The notes beneath the pieces were generated by a model. That model made no database searches. It saw nothing but the letters and a program-made list of their open reading frames with translations, and was not told where the DNA came from. The position numbers and the translations under genes were made by a program. A stretch of DNA of 64,000 nucleotides from the NCBI GenBank assembly GCA_937982665.1, contig CALJLD010000060.1, positions 21,258 through 85,257 of the forward strand. The letters run 5' to 3'. Of the stretch, positions 58,192 through 64,000 are shown piece by piece (within the stretch, counting starts at the first letter, position 1; every line of letters starts with the position of its first letter). Source of the stretch: an uncultured Planctomycetales bacterium (GTDB taxonomy: Bacteria > Planctomycetota > Planctomycetia > Pirellulales > S012-138).

Positions 58192-60324
58192 TTAGCGCGA
58201 GTAAAAGAGGGCTTCGCCTGTGCGCAAATCGGGAAAGTCGCGCTTGGCGTCCGGAGCCACGTTTTGCTCTTCAAGCAAACTGTCGACGAAATAGAAGACG
58301 GCAGACTCACCCTGAGTTCTTGCTTGTTGAATAGCGAAGACCGCGTACGCGGGAATCCGGTTGGGCCAATCTTTCCCGAACGTGGCTTCCACATCTTTCA
58401 TCTCCACAATGCCATCTGCATTGGCATCCAGTCGCGGAAGCAACTGTTTAGCCAACTCCACAAGATGCGCGACATCGTCCGCTGTCCAAGCGGGTGCGAT
58501 CCGCCGTCGGGCAAACGGGATCGCCAAACCGCGCATGGGCTCAAAGTGGATGAACTTCAAGCGTCGAAGTTGTTGAAGCAAGCGCATGCCTTCCCCCCGC
58601 ACGGTTTGTGTCGGCAGTGTCAGGCTCACGAGATTTTCCATCTGCGCCACGGACTCCATCCCGGCGTCGGTAACACGCGTTCCGGCAAGATTCAGCGTTC
58701 GCAGCTTGGGGCAGGCGATGAGCGATTTCAATCCCTCGTCGCTGACCCAGGTATCGTAAAGGCTTAACCGCAACAAGTCCGGCATTGTGGCGATGTACGC
58801 CATGTCTGCGTCCGTCGCCAGGCTGTCATCCAAGGCAAGGTGCGTGATCCCGGCTTGATTCTCCAGCAGGTCCAAGTGGTACCACTCGCCAATGTTCAAG
58901 CTGAGGTATCCGGTGTCGCTTGCAGCGCGATCAATCCGCTTTTGAAAGTTCGCACGAACCTCAGCGATCCGTTCAGGGTCGGGAGCCATTGTCGCCGGAT
59001 CAAATTCCAAGCCATCCTCCCCACCGGGAGGCCACGCCATTTTCACGCCTGGCGCCGCGCTCGGAATGGACCAACCATTGACGATCATCCCTTCAGAATT
59101 GCGGAACACACCCAGCACAACATTCTTCAAGCTGGGAAACTCGCACAGCACATCGTACGTCTCGTAACTAATCAGCGTGCCAAGCAAATGCAGGCGAGCG
59201 AGTTGCGCAAGCCCCGTCAGTTCGCGCAGGCCTGCCGGTGTGATTTCGGTGTGAGAGATTCGCAAGTCCCGCAGGTTGGAATAGCGCGCAAGCGCCGGAA
59301 CGTCGTCGTCCTCAATAAACGTGCTCTCAAGCCGAAGTTCCTCGAGCGGAAAGTCCGGCCACTTCGATGGATCGGTAACGTTCGTCAGCGAAACATGCAA
59401 CGACTTCACTTGAGTCAGATCACTCAACGCCGCAAGATCATCATCGGTCAAGGGTGTTGCGTCGAAAGCAAGTTCCTGCAGATTCGGATGCTGCGCGATA
59501 CAAGCCAACAATTCGTTCGAATAAGGCCCTTTCATTTGGTGGAACTTCAAACGTCGCAAGCTGTTGAACTTGCCCAGCGTCAACATGTCCTCATCCGATG
59601 TAAATACGCCCGTCAGCCCCAGCGACTCAAGCCGGGGCATGAGCGGAATCAAGGCGATAGGATTTCGCGCTGTGGGATCCAGCGGCCCGGTCGCAATGCG
59701 AATTCGCAAACTCGACGTCACGCCGCGGCTATCCAGTGCAATCGTCTCTTCAAACCATGCCGGCGCCAGCCGACTGGCAACCTCAGGAGGCGGTGCCGGA
59801 TGGTAAGGAGCCACTTCAAAGGTTCCAAAACCAAATCGCTGGAACTCGGCGATAGCGCGTCGGTCACAACGAGCGACATAAATGCCTGGCCGGTTCGCGC
59901 GGAACCGAGCAATGGCTTCATCAGAAACATTGGTCGTATCCAGCACCACCGCCTGAAGCGACTCTGCATTCGGCACAAAGCGGAGAGTCTCCTCGGTGAT
60001 TGTCTCACCGCCAAGCACCAGAACCTCCAAGTGGCGAAGCCGAGAGACCTGGTTGAGCATGCTCTCGCTGGGATCGAGAGCCGCCACGTTCAGCAAAACA
60101 ATGTCCTGGCAGTACTCTTCGCCAAGCATGGAACGCAGCCATGGCGGACCGCTGCGCGTCTCGATGGTTCCGCCCTCTTCGGAAATGAGGGTGCGGAGTT
60201 GAAACTGTTCAAAGTAAGGCCGGACTTGGACGCTCCAAATCCCCAGCGCCACAGCCGTGAGCGTAAACACAAACAAGGCTGCCCGCAGCCGAATCTGGTA
60301 CCATCGATAGCGTGATTTCGACAT
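58192..60324 (-). CDS. Membrane-anchored leucine-rich-repeat protein with a C-terminal EF-hand-like loop
   Basis: 710 residues. N-terminal membrane anchor at about 14-32 (ALFVFTLTAVALGIWSVQV). Residues about 75-420 and 490-590 are leucine-rich repeats (RHLEVLVLGGETITEETLRF, PLEELRLESTFIEDDDVPAL, NLRDLRISHTEITPAGLREL, KLRTLNLAGTRVTDAGMESV), separated by a non-repeat stretch of about 70 residues. Near the C-terminus a 12-residue loop DANADGIVEMKD (633-644) matches an EF-hand calcium loop in a helix-loop-helix setting. The soluble part is predicted to face outside. Function unknown; a surface adhesion or sensing role is plausible. Confidence 0.85.
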   Translation of the reverse strand: MSKSRYRWYQIRLRAALFVFTLTAVALGIWSVQVRPYFEQFQLRTLISEEGGTIETRSGPPWLRSMLGEEYCQDIVLLNVAALDPSESMLNQVSRLRHLEVLVLGGETITEETLRFVPNAESLQAVVLDTTNVSDEAIARFRANRPGIYVARCDRRAIAEFQRFGFGTFEVAPYHPAPPPEVASRLAPAWFEETIALDSRGVTSSLRIRIATGPLDPTARNPIALIPLMPRLESLGLTGVFTSDEDMLTLGKFNSLRRLKFHQMKGPYSNELLACIAQHPNLQELAFDATPLTDDDLAALSDLTQVKSLHVSLTNVTDPSKWPDFPLEELRLESTFIEDDDVPALARYSNLRDLRISHTEITPAGLRELTGLAQLARLHLLGTLISYETYDVLCEFPSLKNVVLGVFRNSEGMIVNGWSIPSAAPGVKMAWPPGGEDGLEFDPATMAPDPERIAEVRANFQKRIDRAASDTGYLSLNIGEWYHLDLLENQAGITHLALDDSLATDADMAYIATMPDLLRLSLYDTWVSDEGLKSLIACPKLRTLNLAGTRVTDAGMESVAQMENLVSLTLPTQTVRGEGMRLLQQLRRLKFIHFEPMRGLAIPFARRRIAPAWTADDVAHLVELAKQLLPRLDANADGIVEMKDVEATFGKDWPNRIPAYAVFAIQQARTQGESAVFYFVDSLLEEQNVAPDAKRDFPDLRTGEALFYSR

Positions 60325-60433
60325 GGTCGTATTCTAGCCCGCAGGCGGTCATTATCCCAAACCGACTCCCGTTGGCGTCACATTGCGCAAGCGGAGTCCC
60401 GAACTCGTGATACTTCAATACGGGAGAAGTAGA

Positions 60434-60673
60434 GTGGACGATGGATTACTAACATCGTTGGGAATCATAGTTGGCGCCGTCCTGTTTGGCGTCGTCATGT
60501 GGCTGCTCGGACCGCTGTTGATGAAATTGAGCAGGTTTGAGGACAGTCTCTTGTACAAAGCCTGGGTTGAAAGGCACTCACGATGCCCCAAATGCAAGGG
60601 TAAAGGCAAGTCGCGCGACGGCACGATTTGCGAGACTTGCAATGGGACCGGGCGGCGGAAATTCTCAAGCTAA
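60434..60673 (+). CDS. Small TM protein with a DnaJ-type zinc-finger motif
   Basis: 79 residues from a GTG at 60434, preceded by GGGAG at 7 nt; the ATG at 60383 lies before this site. One TM segment (SLGIIVGAVLFGVVMWLLG) and then a basic segment with CPKCKGKGKSRDGTICETCN followed by GTG: two CxxC elements of the DnaJ cysteine-rich type. It may bind one zinc ion and stick out on the cytoplasmic side. No function known. Small proteins of this kind are easily missed. Confidence 0.7.
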   Translation: MDDGLLTSLGIIVGAVLFGVVMWLLGPLLMKLSRFEDSLLYKAWVERHSRCPKCKGKGKSRDGTICETCNGTGRRKFSS

Positions 60674-60703
60674 TCCGCAGCTCGACAAAAATCACACAGC
60701 GCT

Positions 60704-60928
60704 TTGCATAACAACGCTTGTAAGAGGCAAACGAAGTTGTCACTCCTGCCGTTGGTGAGTTCAACCGTTACAGCGGGAATCATTTTCGTAGGCGCAGCCG
60801 GCATGGTCGCGCAAGAAGTCATGCCGCAGGATGAGATTGTGGATTTCGTCAAGGTCTCACCGAATGAAGATGGAGTTTCTCAATACCTGCTGCAAGAAAC
60901 AGAGCCTTTTTACAAGAAGTCGCCCTAG
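60704..60928 (+). CDS. Possible small secreted or membrane protein
   Basis: 74 residues. Hydrophobic segment LSLLPLVSSTVTAGIIFVGA after a basic start, then a short acidic tail (VMPQDEIVDFVKVSPNEDGV, then SQYLLQETEPFYKKSP). No clear ribosome site at the ATG (60704). The signal-like segment makes it plausible as a small exported protein, but it could be a chance ORF. It lies between two plus-strand genes. Confidence 0.4.
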   Translation: MHNNACKRQTKLSLLPLVSSTVTAGIIFVGAAGMVAQEVMPQDEIVDFVKVSPNEDGVSQYLLQETEPFYKKSP

Positions 60929-61014
60929 CGGAAATTCATCCCCTGCGTTGATTTGCGTCGGAGTCATTCTTCTTGATATTTGCCGCACGCCATTGATAGC
61001 ATTAACTCAAACAA

Positions 61015-61767
61015 ATGCCTTGCGACCGGATTCAAAATCGGCAGCCACGCGAATCGATCCATCCAATCAAAGGAGTTGGCATAAAGACGCGACACGCTTT
61101 CTATGGCTTGTTGGTCTGTGTGGTCTTCGCAAGTGCGGCTGCAGCGCAACATTGCCCGCCGATTTATGAAACGTATCTGAGCGAGGTCTCGTTGAAACAT
61201 CTGCAAGGTGGATCACTCCGCTTTCAGATCGAGTACGCCAAGCACGGCGGACAACCCAAGGCAGCCTATCAAGGGTACTTGCTCGCCTACTTAGATCGAG
61301 ATGCGGGCAAGGTGCCGGCCATGATCACTGGCGAATCGACCGATGAAGGAGACATGCTTGGAGAGGAATATGTCGTGATTCTGAAGACGGCGCTAATCCA
61401 ACGGAGTGAGGAAGATCAGAGATACGATTTTGAATTTGAGATCGATTGCGACGAACTCGCCAAGAAAATGATTGCGCACGGAGAGCTCACTGAAAAAGAC
61501 CGGACCGTTGGTGGAGGTTGGGGACAATACAACGACAAAATCCGCATCGCCTTTTTTGTTCCGTTTCTGCAGAACGAACGGTATTCAAACCTGGATGGCC
61601 TGCCTGAAGAAAAGCACGAGTGCGGTTACCACCCCAAACGCCCTCTCATATTTCAAGAGTTGCCCTACGAATTGAGCATCCAATTCGGCATCGTTCAGGC
61701 TATTCGGATGGAGGAAGGGCAACACCACATTCAAATCAACTTTTTGCGGCCCAACAGAGCGCAGTGA
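61015..61767 (+). CDS. Secreted protein of unknown function (start uncertain)
   Basis: 250 residues in the longest ATG reading. A signal peptide (TRHAFYGLLVCVVFASAAAA, cut near AQ) begins only at residue 23. Directly before it, AAAGGAG (61069-61075) sits 5 nt from an ATA codon at 61081, so the true start may be ATA, giving 228 residues. The mature part is rich in acidic residues (TGESTDEGDMLGEEYVVILK, EDQRYDFEFEIDCDELAKKM) and ends with GIVQAIRMEEGQHHIQINFL. No family recognised. Only 37 bp separate it from the minus-strand gene end at 61805. Confidence 0.65.
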   Translation: MPCDRIQNRQPRESIHPIKGVGIKTRHAFYGLLVCVVFASAAAAQHCPPIYETYLSEVSLKHLQGGSLRFQIEYAKHGGQPKAAYQGYLLAYLDRDAGKVPAMITGESTDEGDMLGEEYVVILKTALIQRSEEDQRYDFEFEIDCDELAKKMIAHGELTEKDRTVGGGWGQYNDKIRIAFFVPFLQNERYSNLDGLPEEKHECGYHPKRPLIFQELPYELSIQFGIVQAIRMEEGQHHIQINFLRPNRAQ

Positions 61768-61804
61768 TGCGCCCGGCTTTGCCCTTCGTGCGCATTGCAA
61801 ACTT

Positions 61805-62692
61805 CTATTCCGGCTGCATCAGCGTTTGCATCACTTTCGTGAGATAGCTGATTCGTTGCACCGGGTCTCTCAGTTTGGTTTCGTCACTCTCTGGCAGTGG
61901 CTGGCCTGGGTGCAAGATCACGGTCGCCTGCTTCTTTCCGTATGTCACGGTCACAATGTGCGGGTTGACGCCGGTCTGGCCTGTGGATGGCGTCAGGCCA
62001 ACCATGTCCGCCTTGGCCAGTGCTTCTCCCAATGTCTGCAATTGCTCTTTGGTCAGCTGGCCTTCTTGATCCGCATCGCGAACGGTCTCGTTGATGAATG
62101 ACTGCCGCTGCCACGCGCCATCGCAATCAATCGTCCACAGAAATCCGGTCTCGCCTGCGAAACCCGATTGCGAATCGCGCAAAGTGACCGGAAAACGCAG
62201 CTCGCCGTCTGCGTTCAGGTAGTGAGCCAGCCGTGTTTCGTCATCGCTCGCTGCTCCGCCGCGGACGGACCAATTCACATTAGCGCGAACCGCAAAGACT
62301 TTGACGTGAGGGCGAAGGTCGCGCGTGCGGCCGGGCTGGTAGGCGAAAGCAACCTGTTCCGGGAATGACTCCGCCACGGAATAGTCCAGCTTGTCTTGCC
62401 CGCTGCCGCGCCAGGCAAAGACCAACAGGCACTGCTGAGAGAAATCAACGTCCATGTCCAGCTTGGCCAGGTCGTCTGCGCTAAAGTACTCGCCGGCTTC
62501 CTGAGCGGAATGCAGCGCGAGCGGCTTGTCGTGACTCGACTTTTCGAACAGGGCTTCTTTCGTTGCGGTCGTGTCGATTGTGATCTCGATAATCGGATCG
62601 ATCCACGCAGTCTCCTGACCGCCCTTTGACCCAGCGGCCACGGTTGAACTCAGCGAAAGCACGATCGCAAAACATGCAGTGAGAATATGCAT
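61805..62692 (-). CDS. Secreted protein of unknown function
   Basis: 295 residues from ATG 62692 (MHILTACFAIVLSLSSTVAA signal peptide). The mature protein is soluble, with segments such as HSAQEAGEYFSADDLAKLDM, DFSQQCLLVFAWRGSGQDKL and a second half QEGQLTKEQLQTLGEALAKA followed by VTVTYGKKQATVILHPG. No family recognised. The reading from 62770 adds 26 residues before the signal and was discarded. The gene lies downstream of fdxA on the same strand, 114 bp away. Confidence 0.75.
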   Translation of the reverse strand: MHILTACFAIVLSLSSTVAAGSKGGQETAWIDPIIEITIDTTATKEALFEKSSHDKPLALHSAQEAGEYFSADDLAKLDMDVDFSQQCLLVFAWRGSGQDKLDYSVAESFPEQVAFAYQPGRTRDLRPHVKVFAVRANVNWSVRGGAASDDETRLAHYLNADGELRFPVTLRDSQSGFAGETGFLWTIDCDGAWQRQSFINETVRDADQEGQLTKEQLQTLGEALAKADMVGLTPSTGQTGVNPHIVTVTYGKKQATVILHPGQPLPESDETKLRDPVQRISYLTKVMQTLMQPE

Positions 62693-62806
62693 CGAATGAA
62701 CTCTTTTTGAATCGCCCAACACTTTTGACGCTGGCGAGGGGACCTTTGTTCCAGCAATCGCGGCCGCCAAAAGGAATCCGGCATCGCTGGTAGCACATCT
62801 TCTCCC

Positions 62807-63079
62807 TTAACACAGCGGCGTTTGCTTCTCCGTAATCTCCGGCGTGACCGCGGACATCTCGGCGTTGAGGTCAATGAACTCTCGCCATTCCTCCGGCACT
62901 TCCTCGTCGGGAAAGATCGCCTCGACCGGGCATTCCGGCAGGCAAGCTCCGCAGTCCGTGCAAGAATCCGGATCGATATACAGCATCTGCTCGCCTTCGC
63001 GGAAACAATCGCAAGGGCAAACAACCACGCAATCCGTGTGCTTGCAGCCAAAACACGGTGCCGTCACCACGTAAGCCAT
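62807..63079 (-). CDS. fdxA: 7Fe/8Fe ferredoxin (FdxA family)
   Basis: 90 residues from ATG 63079, preceded by the excellent site AAAGGAGGT (63087-63095). The protein aligns with 7Fe ferredoxins such as Azotobacter FdI: MAYVVTAPCFGCKHTDCVVV, then CPCDCFREG, CTDCGACLPECP and EVPEEWREFIDLNAEM. Cysteines 9, 12, 17, 21 and 25 and 40, 43, 46, 50 cover the [3Fe-4S]/[4Fe-4S] ligands. Cys23 (CPCDC instead of the usual CPVDC) is an extra one, and the C-terminal extension of FdI is missing, with a terminal Cys90. It carries low-potential electrons in the cytoplasm. Confidence 0.95.
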   Translation of the reverse strand: MAYVVTAPCFGCKHTDCVVVCPCDCFREGEQMLYIDPDSCTDCGACLPECPVEAIFPDEEVPEEWREFIDLNAEMSAVTPEITEKQTPLC

Positions 63080-63201
63080 CTTCCTGACCTCCTTTCTCGC
63101 ATGAATAACTTCGCCTGCAAAGGGAGATGTCGTTTCTTGCTGTATGCGGCCAGGAAAACCGAAGAGTTTTCCAAGTTGTCCTGTGAATGCATTCGCGAAC
63201 A

Positions 63202-64000
63202 ATGGGAATAGCCGGCAAGCAACAAGAAACTCAAGAGCAAGAATTCAAAGAGCAAGTGCCGATGTCGGACGCGGAATCTCAATTCCTGTTGCGGGATGTG
63301 GCTGCCGGGGACGCTCAGGCCGAGCGAGAGTTGTTCGCGCGATACGCTCGACGGATGCAGGCGTTGGCGGCGAAGAAACTCTCCGGGCGAGCTTCCGCGC
63401 GGGCAGATGCCGAAGATGTGACGCAGTCCGCGCTTTGCTGCTTCTTTGCCGGAGCGCGAGAGGACCGATGGCGCTATGAAGTCCCGGGCGATCTGTGGCG
63501 GCTGCTGGCCGGGATTGTTGTGAACAAGTGCCGTGCACATATCCGGAGGAACCTCACCGCGAGACGCGATGTCCGCCGCGAGCAAGCAACGCCAATTGAC
63601 GACGGGGCAAATGCACAAGCGGCGGAGAATGCCGATGCTCCCAGTGCGCAAGTTCGTCTGTGGGAAGCGGCCAGCGTGGTCATCGCTTCGCTGCAAGAGG
63701 AAGAACACCGATTGTTGCAGTTCAAGCTCAACGGCGAGACCACGCCAGTCATCGCTCAGCTGCTGCAGCTTTCCGAGCGGTCCGCACGGCGCAAGCTGGC
63801 ACAGCTCGAAGAGAAGTTGCAACGCTTGCTGTTGCAATCGCAGACGGCGAATGCGCCCGATCAGGACGGCGCGCCCAACGACAATCGCGCGATGGCCGCG
63901 CTGACAGACGATGGCGTACAACAACGTATTAAAGATCTGCAGCAGGTTGTTGGCGAGATTGCCTATGACGACCTGCTGCTGGAACAGTTGGTAGGCGCCG
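63202..64000 (+). CDS. ECF-type sigma factor, partial at the window edge, probably fused to a kinase
   Basis: The frame is open from ATG 63202 (or ATG 63262, MSDAESQFLLRDVAAGDAQA) to the window end. Sigma-2 is ERELFARYARRMQALAAKKL and DAEDVTQSALCCFF, followed by DLWRLLAGIVVNKCRAHIRR; sigma-4 is EEEHRLLQFKLNGETTPVIA and LLQLSERSARRKLAQLEEKL. The last visible residues (GEIAYDDLLLEQLVGA) look like the start of a Ser/Thr kinase glycine-rich loop, which would make a sigma-kinase fusion. Divergent from fdxA with 122 bp between. Confidence 0.85.
   Translation, partial: MGIAGKQQETQEQEFKEQVPMSDAESQFLLRDVAAGDAQAERELFARYARRMQALAAKKLSGRASARADAEDVTQSALCCFFAGAREDRWRYEVPGDLWRLLAGIVVNKCRAHIRRNLTARRDVRREQATPIDDGANAQAAENADAPSAQVRLWEAASVVIASLQEEEHRLLQFKLNGETTPVIAQLLQLSERSARRKLAQLEEKLQRLLLQSQTANAPDQDGAPNDNRAMAALTDDGVQQRIKDLQQVVGEIAYDDLLLEQLVGA

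Noticed and set aside
58840..60315. 491-codon open frame antisense to the LRR gene
   Set aside because: Fully inside the LRR gene on the other strand, with no signal or domain; it is a codon-bias artefact.

Overview
The window looks like a chromosomal segment of a planctomycete, most likely Pirellulales-like; this placement is inferred from gene content. The signs are: a DUF1559 prepilin-like protein beside a small 'GCG' lipoprotein, ECF sigma factors coupled to Hanks-type Ser/Thr kinases, three kinase genes with very different architectures, many large secreted or membrane proteins of unknown function, and mostly short operons. No tRNA, rRNA, CRISPR array, prophage or insertion sequence was recognised. 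Two genes are cut by the window ends: a nucleotide-sugar dehydrogenase on the left and an ECF sigma factor on the right.

Layout. 1-3.0 kb (minus): polysaccharide export cluster, with ABC permease, ABC ATPase, NUDIX hydrolase and UDP-glucose/GDP-mannose dehydrogenase. 3.3-7.3 kb (minus): a small SD-led protein with a good promoter, a molybdopterin oxidoreductase domain fused to pentapeptide repeats, a single-TM protein and a membrane-anchored PQQ-type propeller. 7.5-10.7 kb: a secreted sialidase-fold protein converging on a secreted S15-family peptidase with an Arg/Gly-rich insert. 10.9-16.9 kb (minus): glycosyltransferase, MOSC protein, 3-methyladenine DNA glycosylase overlapping a Ser/Thr kinase, miaA and a hypothetical gene. 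16.9-22.1 kb (minus): prkA, yeaH/yhbH, a 67-residue protein and spoVR, a conserved stress or sporulation-type kinase module, preceded by 690 bp without a gene and a CheY-like regulator.

24.1-29.0 kb (plus): ECF sigma factor plus a 1373-residue kinase / STAND-type ATPase / TM / FGE-like fusion. 29.1-30.8 kb (minus): glycine-zipper lipoprotein and PPK2. 31.0-33.9 kb (plus): BlaI-type repressor and M56 peptidase, with a promoter that overlaps two operator-like palindromes, and a long perfect inverted repeat between the two genes. 34.1-42.9 kb: GlcE-like FAD oxidase, polytopic protein divergent from a membrane kinase, lipoproteins, C45 peptidase with a hairpin-rich leader and a DUF3500 protein. 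43.0-47.7 kb (minus): phytanoyl-CoA dioxygenase-like protein, methyltransferase, EF-G paralogue and hisA. 48.0-50.0 kb (plus): YugP-like metallopeptidase and a KAS III/OleA-like thiolase. 50.0-51.3 kb (minus): lipoprotein and DUF1559 protein. 51.5-54.1 kb (plus): Fur-box-like repeat, hemP and OPT transporter. 54.1-64.0 kb: ankyrin protein, metG, LRR protein with an EF-hand-like loop, small hypothetical proteins, a 7Fe-type ferredoxin and the truncated sigma factor, which seems to run into a kinase domain.

The main theme is signal transduction through protein phosphorylation and one-component control: Hanks kinases, PrkA, ECF-kinase pairs and BlaI-M56. Around it lie housekeeping genes (metG, miaA, hisA) and exported proteins. 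Most start sites were moved downstream of the longest possible ORF where a Shine-Dalgarno sequence, signal peptide or family alignment supports it.
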